This document shows, piece by piece, positions 7,601 to 13,946 of a stretch of 13,946 nt of DNA (its first letter is position 1; each line of letters starts with the position of its first letter). The notes under the pieces were generated by a model, which did no database searches, was not told the origin of the DNA, and was given only the letters and a program-made list of their open reading frames with translations. The translations under genes were made by a program, and so were the position numbers. This DNA is from Armatimonadota bacterium (lineage in GTDB: Bacteria; Vulcanimicrobiota; JACPDS01), in NCBI GenBank assembly GCA_016183885.1, contig JACPDS010000132.1, forward strand, positions 1 to 13,946, read 5' to 3'.

Positions 7601-8340
7601 CAATTGAAAATGCCAAGCTTTATCAGGAACAATTATCTTTTACTCAAATCATCAGATCCAGTTTTATACCATCTAAATTACCTAAGATTTCAGGGATAGA
7701 ACTAGGATATAAATATATTCCTACCGCAGAATTTTCCGGAGACTATTATGACCTGATACCCTTAGATAAAAAACATTTTGCAATTGTTATCGCCGATGTT
7801 TCAGGAAGAGGAACTCAAGCGGCTATTTATACCGCAAGAGGAAAATATATGTTAAAATCTTTAGCTTATACAGAATTTCCACCCTCGGAAGTCCTTCGTT
7901 TAGTAAATAATTTAATTTATCCTGAAACTGAAGCGGGAAAATTTATTAGTCTTTTCTATGGAATTATAGATTTAGAAAAAAAAGAGATTATTTATAGTTT
8001 AGCCGGCCATGAACCTCCTATTTTATATAGGAATAAGGTAAAAAAAGTAGAATTCTTAAATGCGGATGGAATTTTAATTGGAATTGAACAAAATATTAAA
8101 TTTGAAGAAAGGAAAATTAGTTTTTCTTCCGGTGATCTTTTAATTTTATATACCGATGGGATTACCGAAGCTCGTTCCCGCAGCGGAGAAATTTTTGGTT
8201 TAGAACGTTTATTAGAGATAATTGAAAAATATAATGATATTAATCCTTTAGATTTAACTAATAAAATTCATACTTTAGTGCAGAAATTCACCCGCCGCAA
8301 TCTTAGAGATGATTTTACTCTTTTAATTATTAAATTTTAA
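4654..8340 (+). CDS. PocR + five GAF + SpoIIE/RsbU-type PP2C serine phosphatase
   Basis: This 1228-residue soluble sensor begins with a PocR-type domain (about 15-115; C54, C63 and C85 in FCEAI..C, YRFKCFLGLE, FPIIKGETFLIGFLGQ). Five GAF domains follow, at about 187-330, 358-489, 496-655, 667-822 and 830-992, joined by helical linkers. The C-terminus (about 1000-1228) is a PPM/SpoIIE phosphatase whose metal-binding acidic residues are all present: D1030 and D1033 in SGDYYD, D1048 in IADVSGRG, D1168 in YTDG, D1219-D1220 in RDDFT. Such RsbU-like phosphatases usually dephosphorylate an anti-anti-sigma (STAS) protein in partner switching; neither that partner nor its kinase is in the window. PocR and GAF domains bind small molecules; the ligands are unknown. 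The start has AAGGA unusually close to the ATG. It is the first large gene of the operon, 25 bases before pilB. Confidence 0.92.
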   Translation: MLYLPSPHFNKNSIFKEEFYNFLKIFNLCSPVPLTVLNLKGISISPSFCLNNFCEAISYKKKCFIEHQKSFQKVLKTRKNYRFKCFLGLENIYFPIIKGETFLIGFLGQFLANSSTPSNYLSSISSLPNSKQLTQLYYKNPVLLEEKFKEYIKELQILIPNFIRLDHLEKKEFINYNLLKEIPLLNEGAYSISELLKIILKKIIQFTKIENAAITLINPQGFKAFECSSILKSLKGIEKFKFILKDEVSRIVASTGEPLISSDISKDSRLVKKSTKKMYLKSLLSLPLKIGEKVNGVLHLFTVKNIHHFLPEEVDFTASLAYEIALIIERLKLAKETENKNQELEKFKNEVYSYFIQIGKALTSALNLDQLLNLILDLSLNLTKSTDGSLYLIKDNNIITRVFRGLDLNEEQIQPGNNLERSNNSDGFYKKINSYLGIPLVIKDKVKGILNIYDRKHRQFNDFEVDLLYVFASQSALAIENLQFFELEQHKAKEAIMLYKSARAIGQNLNFNEVIKLSLEQLIKLTEIDRALILILDEKTNEFTVKNTFGLSSDQKEFFSYFRLPLTHIEGEIWDTLKAGKPLAFSSVPPDCSPFEKLFNILPTSSCLIIPIIFKEDLNMIIYLDSSKGAHYFTSSQIRMSMTLAIQISVALQRAKLVAQLEENFNQLKALYQISTNLTGTLNLPKVFNLIVDKTVKLIHTSACSLLIWDDFKKQFEIKTSQGVSPNLLEYNLQNQIAKAAVLKKRPAIFYLSRNERSITEQAANLQERKSILSVPLIFKKDIIGIINCFAEEGYQFKPQEIRLLRNFANQAVVSLENAKLYKVIKDKVKELATLFEVGKALTSSLELEEVLDKITLNIMKVMKADACSIMLIDETKEELSIKSSKGLGKHHYNQKIKIGEGVAGIAIKTERPMILLDLKEDEFSYKFPKSVKKDNLKTILSVPLKAKEEILGLLNIYLKEIYYYSQNEINLLTTLANQSAMAIENAKLYQEQLSFTQIIRSSFIPSKLPKISGIELGYKYIPTAEFSGDYYDLIPLDKKHFAIVIADVSGRGTQAAIYTARGKYMLKSLAYTEFPPSEVLRLVNNLIYPETEAGKFISLFYGIIDLEKKEIIYSLAGHEPPILYRNKVKKVEFLNADGILIGIEQNIKFEERKISFSSGDLLILYTDGITEARSRSGEIFGLERLLEIIEKYNDINPLDLTNKIHTLVQKFTRRNLRDDFTLLIIKF

Positions 8341-8365
8341 ATTTAAATAAAAAGGGGAGATAAAA

Positions 8366-10402
8366 ATGACTTTAGAAAATTTAGAACAATTAGAACATTT
8401 TGGCGAAGCCTTAATTTCCACAGAATTAATTGATGAAGAAAAATGGGAGAAACTTAAGGAGGAATATCAAACTTCCGGGAAATCTATCGAAGAAATAATT
8501 TTAAGAGACAAGTTGATTCCCGAAGAGGAATTAGGACAGCTTTTAGAGTTATTTTACGGCGTTCCTCATCTTAAGCTTTCCGAGTGTATTTTAGAAAGAG
8601 AGGCTATGGATTTATTGCCCGATCAAAATTTTTGCATGGAAAATAAAATTGTTCCGGTCAATTTGCAAAATAATGTCTTAACAATAGCAATATCTAATCC
8701 TTATAATACTATTTTAATAGGAAAAATAAAAGATTTAGCGAAAAAAGAACTGAATATTGTGCATTCTACAGGGGATGATATTTTACGCACTATAAATATA
8801 TATTATTCTTCAAAAACAACTTTAGACGCGGGGTTAAAGAGACTAGCCGAAAAGAATATTTTAGATTTAGGGGATGAAGCTGGTTTAAAAAGATTAAGTC
8901 AAGAAGCTCCGGTAATTAATTTAGTAAATGAGATCTTAATTCAAGCTATCCAATCTAAAGCCAGCGATATTCACATCGAACCTACCCATAATGAACTTTT
9001 AATCCGTTTTCGCATTGACGGAGTTTTAAGAGTATTTCTTAATTTGCCGATTTCTTTGCATGCGGCATTAATTTCCAGAGTAAAAATTCTAGCCGGAATG
9101 GATATTACCGAAAGAAGACTTCCTCAAGACGGAAGAACAGAAATTAGAATTAGAGGCAATTTAATTGATTTAAGAATTAACACTTTGCCCTTAATTCACG
9201 GAGAAAAAATAGTAATTAGAATTTTAGATAAAAAAACCGGAGTGCGCACTTTAGATAAAATAGGTTTTTGTAAAGAAAATTTAGCAAGAATTAAAAAGGC
9301 TATTGAACAAACTTATGGAATGATGATTATCTGCGGTCCTACCGGCTCTGGAAAAAGCAGTACCTGTTATTCGATTTGCAGTCAACTGCGCAGCATTGAA
9401 AAAAATCTCGTTACTGTGGAAGACACGGTAGAATATCAGATGGATTTAGTTAATCAAGTCCAGATTCATCAGAAAGTAGGTTTAAATTTTGCCACTTCTT
9501 TAAGGGCTATTCTTCGCCAGGACCCGGATATTATCTTAATAGGAGAGGTCCGCGATTTAGAAACCGCGGAAATGGCTATACATTCCGCTTTAACAGGTCA
9601 TTTAGTGCTCTGCACTTTTCATACCAATGATGCTCCTACCGCTTTAACCCGTTTAGTAGATATGGGCATCCCTCCGTTTTTAGTTGCTTCTGCGGTAAGG
9701 GCAATTATTGCTCAAAGATTAATTAGAGTAATTTGCCCTAACTGTAAAGAAGAACGCGAATTAAAAACTAATGAATGGGAAGCTGTTTTTGGGATGGCTT
9801 ATTTATCGCCCGCCAAAGTTTTTGAGGGCAAAGGTTGCCCAGCCTGTCATAACACAGGTTATGCGGGACGAGCGGCTATATCGGAAGTTTTATTGATAAG
9901 CGATAAAGTTAGGCAGGTTTTTACAACCCATGCGGATAGCGCAAGTTTAATTAAAGTCGGCAAAGAAGAAGGGATGATTACTTTAATGGATGATGCCATG
10001 ATGAAAGTGGCTCAAGGGGTAACTAACTTGCGAGAGGTAACTTTAATAGAAACGCTGATAGCGATGTATTTATTATTAATTTGCGTATTTTTTATTATTA
10101 GCGTTTTCCCCGCCAGCACTTTAACTAATAAATCTATGGAAAATTTAATTTTAGCTTCCACCTTAGCTCGGAATAAATTAGAAGGATTACGCGCAATGAA
10201 TTTTGACAGTATTTTATCTTTTTCAGGGACATCAATTTATTCGGGAATAAAAAATGGGGTAAATTATACGCAGGATTTTAGCTATAATATAACGGTTTCC
10301 AGTTTAAATTCAAATTTAAAGGATATTTTAATTACCGTAACCTGGGAAGAATCTAAAATGAACAAAAATTTTAAATTAGAAAGCTTACAGGTAAAATTAT
10401 GA
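8366..10402 (+). CDS. pilB: PilB-type pilus assembly ATPase fused in frame to a PilV/GspI-like pilin
   Basis: This 678-residue protein has an MshEN-like N-terminal domain (about 10-95), a linker domain, and a GspE/PilB hexameric motor. The motor shows Asp box VTVEDTVEYQ, Walker A GPTGSGKS (324-331), Walker B ILIGEVRD, His box TGHLVLCTFHTND, and the zinc cysteines C457/C460 and C491/C494. The motor, which powers pilin polymerisation at the inner membrane, is complete up to GVTNLREV (to 558), within a few residues of the usual PilB end. Without a stop the frame continues as TLIETLIAMYLLL and a 120-residue minor pilin (559-678) with a membrane helix. A prepilin would read GF before TLIE; here it is EV, so no peptidase site exists. 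A real fusion, a deletion that also removed pilT/pilC, or an assembly error would all give this. GGGGAG lies seven bases before the ATG. The last four bases overlap the next gene. Confidence 0.9.
   Translation: MTLENLEQLEHFGEALISTELIDEEKWEKLKEEYQTSGKSIEEIILRDKLIPEEELGQLLELFYGVPHLKLSECILEREAMDLLPDQNFCMENKIVPVNLQNNVLTIAISNPYNTILIGKIKDLAKKELNIVHSTGDDILRTINIYYSSKTTLDAGLKRLAEKNILDLGDEAGLKRLSQEAPVINLVNEILIQAIQSKASDIHIEPTHNELLIRFRIDGVLRVFLNLPISLHAALISRVKILAGMDITERRLPQDGRTEIRIRGNLIDLRINTLPLIHGEKIVIRILDKKTGVRTLDKIGFCKENLARIKKAIEQTYGMMIICGPTGSGKSSTCYSICSQLRSIEKNLVTVEDTVEYQMDLVNQVQIHQKVGLNFATSLRAILRQDPDIILIGEVRDLETAEMAIHSALTGHLVLCTFHTNDAPTALTRLVDMGIPPFLVASAVRAIIAQRLIRVICPNCKEERELKTNEWEAVFGMAYLSPAKVFEGKGCPACHNTGYAGRAAISEVLLISDKVRQVFTTHADSASLIKVGKEEGMITLMDDAMMKVAQGVTNLREVTLIETLIAMYLLLICVFFIISVFPASTLTNKSMENLILASTLARNKLEGLRAMNFDSILSFSGTSIYSGIKNGVNYTQDFSYNITVSSLNSNLKDILITVTWEESKMNKNFKLESLQVKL
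10040..10399 (+). other. Leaderless PilV/GspI-like minor pilin portion of the fusion
   Basis: Residues 559-678 of the preceding protein read as a mature class III pilin lacking its first residue: TLIE with Glu at the +5 position, a hydrophobic helix, LARNKLEGLRAMNF typical of PilV/GspI, and a beta-rich end (DILITVTWEESK). The order PilV-PilW-PilX with the next two genes is the usual minor-pilin order, which argues that this was once a separate gene directly before the PilW-like gene. Confidence 0.8.
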
Positions 10403-10959
10403 AAGCTTTTACTTTAATAGAAGTTTTAGTAGCCAGTTTTATTGCTTTGCTTTTATCAGGGATAATTTATGCTATTCTAGCTTTAACTTTAAATTATTGG
10501 AAAGTTTTAGATACAAAAAATGAAGTTCAGCTTAATGCTTTAGTGGGAATTAATAAGATGAGAGAAGAAATGACTTATTCCAGCATTTATAGCTTCACAG
10601 AAAATAGCGCCAGTTTCCCCAAAGCTGTAAGTTTTCAAATTCCTTATTATCAAAATAATTTTCAAACCGATCTTAATGGAAATGCCCAATATATTTATTA
10701 TGTAATTTATTATTTATTAAGCAAAAATTCTTCGCTTATAAGGAGAGCTGTTTATCAACCGGGACCCGTTAGCCCTTTAACCAGCGCTCAATTAATTAAT
10801 TATTGCGACGGAACCGGAGATCAAAAGGCTTTTTATATAGATGATTTTAATATAAATATTGCGCCGCCTTTAGTGAAATTAACTTTAGCCTCTAAAAATT
10901 TATATTCAAATAAAATTAATAATATGGAGATTTATGCTGAAATCTACCCAAAAAATTAA
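10399..10959 (+). CDS. PilW/GspJ-like minor pilin
   Basis: This is a 186-residue prepilin with the very short leader MKA, mature FTLIE with Glu5, and one hydrophobic helix (about 4-28). A pilin head follows with the helix KNEVQLNALVGINKMREEM typical of PilW/GspJ. The residue before the cleavage point is Ala rather than the usual Gly, which prepilin peptidases tolerate less well. It should join the minor-pilin complex that primes or caps the pilus. ATGA overlaps the stop of the fusion gene, implying translational coupling. The 3' end overlaps the next gene by 26 bases. The family assignment rests on N-terminal pattern and gene order; the head is too divergent to choose PilW over GspJ. Confidence 0.8.
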   Translation: MKAFTLIEVLVASFIALLLSGIIYAILALTLNYWKVLDTKNEVQLNALVGINKMREEMTYSSIYSFTENSASFPKAVSFQIPYYQNNFQTDLNGNAQYIYYVIYYLLSKNSSLIRRAVYQPGPVSPLTSAQLINYCDGTGDQKAFYIDDFNINIAPPLVKLTLASKNLYSNKINNMEIYAEIYPKN

Positions 10960-12205
10960 AGGTTCAATTTTTATTATTACTATTTTAGTAATTACTTTTT
11001 TAGTAACTATATGTTTTGCTTTTGTAAGCATAAATCAAGTTGGATTAAAAATTGTTGCTTCTCAAAGTCAATCGGGAAAAATTTTACAATCTGCTCAAGC
11101 GGGTCTAGCGGATGCTTTATATAATTTAAAAGATAATCTTTACTGGAATACCGGTTTTAACGAGAAAGTTCTGCCTAATAATGAAGGAGAATATACTTTA
11201 ACATTTGATAAAACCTTAGGAATTGCTTATTCTACCAATAATTTAGGAGAAAGCGTCTCTGTTTCCGGCTGGAGCGGAAGAATTGTTCCCGCGCGCTCCA
11301 TGCATTTAGTTTCTATAGGGGCGTATAACAATAATACTCAAAATGCGGAAATAATTTTTACCGTGCCGGGAGTTGAGCTTTTTAAATCTCCTCTTTTTGC
11401 CGATTCTCAAATTACCATTAAACCTGGTTTTTTTTCTGATAGCTTTAATTCTATTTTAGGAAATTATAGGAATACGAGGCAAAATAAATATGGAGATATT
11501 AAAACAAACGCTGTTTCGGCAGGGGTGGTAAATATTTCAGGAACAGTTAGAAATAGAACTCAAATTTCCGGGAATATTTATGTGGGAGTAAATGGAGATC
11601 CAAACACGGCTATTTTAATTTCCGGGTTGGTAAATATTTCAGGAAGTAAATTAGCCGCTCCTAACCAGGCCAATCTAACGCAGATTAACGCCGCGGAAGG
11701 AACTCAAAATATGAATTATACAAGAAATGGGCAGTCTTTTTTATCACCCGGAGTTTATAAAGATCTCAGCGTTGATGAAAGAACGTTAAATCTCAGCCCC
11801 GGGGTTTATGTTTTTAGAAATATTAATCTTACAAACGGAGGAAAAATAAATATTCCTTCAAGTTCAAGCGCTCCTACTTTAATTTATTTTACCGGGAATA
11901 TGGATATTGCCAATGGAGTTATTCAAAATAGGACTAATAAATCTACCAATTTAGTTTTTTACGGAACCGATAGCGCAAATTCCGTTAAACTTTCGGGGGG
12001 GAATCGGGCTTATTATGCTTTATATGCCAGAAAGGCTGATGTTTCTATAGCTCAAGACTCGGAAATTTTTGGTTCGGTTCAAGGAAAAACTATTTTAGCT
12101 AATAATGGCGTATCTCTTCATTTTGATCAAGCCTTAAATTATTTAACTGTAAAAATAAATCCCAATGGCGATTCTTTGCCAATGCAGGTAATTTCTAATT
12201 GGTAG
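10934..12205 (+). CDS. PilX/GspK-like pilus tip protein with C-terminal DUF7305-like (beta-helix) domain
   Basis: This is a 423-residue protein. A basic start (MLKSTQKIKG) leads into one hydrophobic helix (11-31) and the amphipathic helix ASQSQSGKILQSAQAGLADA, as in PilX/GspK proteins. Position 5 after Gly10 is Ile, not Glu, as in GspK-type pseudopilins that sit at the tip. From about 170 the chain turns into short Gly/Asn/Ser-rich strands (VNISGTVRN, ISGNIYVGVNGDP, LSPGVYVFRNI). It ends with LYARKADVSIAQDSEIFGSV, NNGVSLHFDQAL, a pattern I associate with DUF7305, probably a right-handed beta-helix. I infer a surface-exposed pilus tip or adhesin. The start overlaps the PilW-like gene by 26 bases, with GGAGA three bases before the ATG. 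The fold prediction comes from the repeat pattern only. Confidence 0.8.
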   Translation: MLKSTQKIKGSIFIITILVITFLVTICFAFVSINQVGLKIVASQSQSGKILQSAQAGLADALYNLKDNLYWNTGFNEKVLPNNEGEYTLTFDKTLGIAYSTNNLGESVSVSGWSGRIVPARSMHLVSIGAYNNNTQNAEIIFTVPGVELFKSPLFADSQITIKPGFFSDSFNSILGNYRNTRQNKYGDIKTNAVSAGVVNISGTVRNRTQISGNIYVGVNGDPNTAILISGLVNISGSKLAAPNQANLTQINAAEGTQNMNYTRNGQSFLSPGVYKDLSVDERTLNLSPGVYVFRNINLTNGGKINIPSSSSAPTLIYFTGNMDIANGVIQNRTNKSTNLVFYGTDSANSVKLSGGNRAYYALYARKADVSIAQDSEIFGSVQGKTILANNGVSLHFDQALNYLTVKINPNGDSLPMQVISNW

Positions 12206-12219
12206 AGAATTTATAAAAA

Positions 12220-12561
12220 ATGTTGAATTTTGCTATATATTCTATGTATTTTTTCGCATTTCGTCTGCCCCAGGAAAATTTACCTCAAAATGTGCCTTTT
12301 CAAACTGTTGAAAATGAGTTTTATAATCTGCATTCAATTATAAATCTCTTAATAGTTATTACCATAATTTTACTTTTAACTAATATAGGATTGATTTTTT
12401 TGGTTTTTTTTGCTCAAAGAGTAATTAGAGAAAGTATTCAGGCTATCAGGCAAATTGATTTAGTTAAAGATGTCGCCGCAAAAATAGTTGAAGATTTACG
12501 CAGAGCTCAAGAAGAAAAACTCCGCGCGGATGAAATTGAGATAGTAAAAATGGGGGTATGA
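12220..12561 (+). CDS. Unknown 113-residue single-helix membrane protein
   Basis: I do not recognise this protein. Residues 39-65 form one strong membrane helix. The first 38 residues are partly hydrophobic, and residues 66-113 form a charged helix (QRVIRESIQAIRQIDLVKDV, then Arg/Glu-rich), probably cytoplasmic coiled coil. The layout resembles small accessory proteins beside pilus or chemosensory genes, but no family is evident. It starts 14 bases after the PilX-like gene and ends in an ATGA overlap with a short ORF, so it is embedded in the operon. There is no good ribosome binding site at 12220, so the true start could lie further in. Confidence 0.65.
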   Translation: MLNFAIYSMYFFAFRLPQENLPQNVPFQTVENEFYNLHSIINLLIVITIILLLTNIGLIFLVFFAQRVIRESIQAIRQIDLVKDVAAKIVEDLRRAQEEKLRADEIEIVKMGV

Positions 12562-12638
12562 TAAATGAATCTAAAAAAGAAGTATTTTTCAATAAAAAAG
12601 GAAATGATTTTAAAATTTTAATATTAATCAAGGAGTAA
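12558..12638 (+). CDS. Possible 26-residue coupled small ORF
   Basis: Its ATG overlaps the stop of the preceding gene as ATGA. Its last codons and stop (AAG GAG TAA) contain the ribosome binding site of the kinase gene, so ribosomes translating it would end next to that start. The product is Lys/Ile-rich (ending DFKILILIKE) with no recognisable domain. Its value may be coupling rather than the peptide, or it may be chance. Confidence 0.35.
   Translation: MINESKKEVFFNKKGNDFKILILIKE
12630..12635 (+). promoter_or_regulatory. Ribosome binding site fixing the TTG start of the kinase
   Basis: AAGGAG lies seven bases before the TTG at 12643. No upstream in-frame ATG has comparable support, so the TTG start is preferred. 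Confidence 0.75.
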
Positions 12639-12642
12639 ACTC

Positions 12643-13755
12643 TTGGCAGATATTATTCGAGATGGGAAAGATTATGATGAATTTGAATTTCTTTCCACTT
12701 ATTTACATGATATCCGAGCAGGTTTAACCGTAATCGGGGGTTATTCATCCTTACTTTTAGAAGGAGATGTGGGAGCTCTCAGCGAGGAACAGAAAGAATG
12801 CGTTGTGGCGGTTAAAAAAAGTTATGAAGATATGATAAATTTAACTAATAATGCTACCAGTATAGTGCGTATTCAATATAATCAATGGAAAATCAACCGG
12901 CAAGATCTTAATTTAAAAAATCTAATTGTTCAAGTGGTAAAGAAAATGGAACCTCAAATCACTGAAAAAAATTTAAAAATCGATTTTAAATCAGATGATG
13001 AAAATCCTGTAATTAGAGGAGATAACGAAGCTTTATCTCAAGCTATTTATTTTCTTTTGCTTAATTCAATCGATTTTTCACCCTTAGGCTCTTCCTTGCA
13101 AATAAATATAATTAAAAAAGAAATTTCATGGCAAGTATTTATTCAAGATAACGGAGCGGGAATTCCTCTTGAAGAAATTCCCAAACTTTTTCAGCCTTTT
13201 TATAAATCTTTAATTCCTGAATTGGCAAATCGCCAGGATCAATGTTTGGGGCTTTTAATCGCTAAAAAACTCATAGAATTACATAATGGGCGGGTTTGGC
13301 TTGAATCTCAAATGGGCAGAGGCTCTAAGATTAATTTTGAATTAGCGGCTAAAAAAGAGATCGGAAAACTTAAAATCTTAATTGTTGAAGATAATTTAGT
13401 AATCGCTAAAATGTGGGCTAATAAATTAAAAAAAGAATTTTTAGTAGATATTGCTTCTACGGGAAAAGAAGGGATTGATAAAGCTAATGCCGACAAACCA
13501 GATTTAATTCTTTTAGATGTCTTAATGCCGGGTATGGATGGATTTGAAGTTTGCCGTCAGCTTAAAGCTCAAAGTGAATTTAGGGATCTCCCGGTTATTT
13601 TCCTTTCTAATTTAGTTCAAGATAATCTGCTTGACAAAGTTAAGGGACTAGGGGCGGTGGATTTTATCGCTAAATCAAATATTTCTCCTAGTTCTTTAGA
13701 AGAAAAAATAAAACAAGTTTTAGAGAAAAAACTTGGAGAAATAAGTCCTGATTAA
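12643..13755 (+). CDS. Soluble hybrid histidine kinase / response regulator
   Basis: This 370-residue protein has a HisKA dimerisation helix at the N-terminus with H22 in YLHDIRAGLTVI as the phosphoacceptor. The HATPase domain (about 75-235) shows the N box LLLNSIDFSP, G1 box DNGAGIP and G2 region CLGLLIAKKL. A receiver domain (about 243-365) has acidic residues in ILIVEDN, phosphoacceptor D292 in LLDVLMPGMDG, Ser in IFLSN and Lys in FIAKSN. There is no sensor domain or membrane helix, so it must sense through a partner or through the cytoplasmic pool. The receiver has no output domain, so phosphate probably passes to another protein or the receiver regulates the kinase. It sits at the end of the pilus operon, as Pil-type regulatory kinases often do, but its partner is not in the window. 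The start is TTG with a strong ribosome binding site. Confidence 0.9.
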   Translation: MADIIRDGKDYDEFEFLSTYLHDIRAGLTVIGGYSSLLLEGDVGALSEEQKECVVAVKKSYEDMINLTNNATSIVRIQYNQWKINRQDLNLKNLIVQVVKKMEPQITEKNLKIDFKSDDENPVIRGDNEALSQAIYFLLLNSIDFSPLGSSLQINIIKKEISWQVFIQDNGAGIPLEEIPKLFQPFYKSLIPELANRQDQCLGLLIAKKLIELHNGRVWLESQMGRGSKINFELAAKKEIGKLKILIVEDNLVIAKMWANKLKKEFLVDIASTGKEGIDKANADKPDLILLDVLMPGMDGFEVCRQLKAQSEFRDLPVIFLSNLVQDNLLDKVKGLGAVDFIAKSNISPSSLEEKIKQVLEKKLGEISPD

Positions 13756-13781
13756 TTTAATATATATATAATATATTTTTT

Positions 13782-13946
13782 ATGGAAAAAGATTTTTTTT
13801 TAAAGCGCCTTTATTTTTCTTTATATGTATTAAGCTTATTTTTTTTATTTTTTCTATTAATCTTGCTCGCATCTCATATTAAAGCAGTTATAATAATTTT
13901 ATCTATTTCTATTTTATTAGCTTATGTTCTAGTGCCTTTAGTTGAT
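13782..13946 (+). CDS. Partial membrane protein, possibly AI-2E family transporter (3' end outside window)
   Basis: The ATG at 13782 opens a frame running through the right edge, with 55 residues visible. Two hydrophobic segments (about 11-30 and 35-51) follow a short charged start. The end, SISILLAYVLVPLVD, resembles the N-terminal LAYLLNPLVD pattern of AI-2E/PerM-type transporters, which span the membrane about eight times and export small molecules or ions. That match is short, so the family is tentative. It starts 26 bases after the kinase gene, possibly in the same operon. No clear ribosome binding site precedes the ATG; a TATAAT at 13767-13772 lacks a -35 partner. Confidence 0.55.
   Translation, partial: MEKDFFLKRLYFSLYVLSLFFLFFLLILLASHIKAVIIILSISILLAYVLVPLVD

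Noticed and set aside
12565..12621. 18-codon ORF from ATG 12565
   Set aside because: It has no ribosome binding site, and the overlapping ATGA-coupled frame at 12558 is better placed.
13308..13496. 62-codon minus-strand frame inside the kinase gene
   Set aside because: It is opposite the receiver domain and is a shadow of its codons.
13767..13772. TATAAT before the last gene as a promoter
   Set aside because: It lies in a TA-repeat stretch and no -35 element is found 16-18 bases upstream.

Overview
The window is a stretch of AT-rich bacterial DNA. By direct count, 7501-7560 has 11 G+C in 60 bases. It carries multi-GAF signalling proteins, type IV pilus genes, TTG starts and tightly packed operons. 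No rRNA, tRNA or other marker fixes the lineage. The mix of pilus, GAF/PP2C and REP-like palindromes fits an uncultivated Gram-negative-type bacterium, perhaps a candidate phylum such as Omnitrophota or WOR-1, but that is a weak inference. Both ends cut through genes.

Left part (1-4348), mixed strands: (i) the C-terminal 413 residues of a coiled-coil/GAF/GGDEF protein whose GGDEF active site is lost while the RxxD inhibitory site is kept; (ii) convergent to it, a metalloprotease resembling the anthrax lethal factor / Pro-Pro endopeptidase domain, with its own sigma70-like promoter; (iii) a nested palindromic repeat element in the following intergenic gap; (iv) a type IV pilin whose head is followed by a tail of about 185 residues made almost only of Ala, Gln, Thr, Arg, Leu and Ser, in DNA far richer in G+C than its neighbours; (v) a TesA-like SGNH esterase broken by a single-base frameshift just before its catalytic Asp-His block.

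Right part (4441-13946), all plus strand: a near-consensus promoter at 4441 precedes what looks like one operon of about 9 kb with gaps of 4-26 bases or short overlaps. It encodes a 1228-residue PocR + five GAF + SpoIIE/RsbU-type PP2C phosphatase; a complete PilB ATPase joined in frame to a PilV/GspI-like pilin that has lost its leader peptide; a PilW/GspJ-like pilin; a PilX/GspK-like protein with a C-terminal DUF7305-like (probable beta-helix) region; a one-helix membrane protein of unknown role; a 26-codon coupled ORF; a soluble hybrid histidine kinase/response regulator; and, perhaps in the same transcript, the start of a membrane protein resembling AI-2E transporters.

Read together, the right part looks like a pilus assembly module (motor plus minor-pilin tip complex) transcribed with two signalling proteins: a phosphatase of the partner-switching type and a histidine kinase/receiver. 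The points most worth checking are the PilB-pilin fusion (real, deletion or misassembly), the Ala-rich pilin, the receptor-like degenerate GGDEF protein and the frameshifted esterase.
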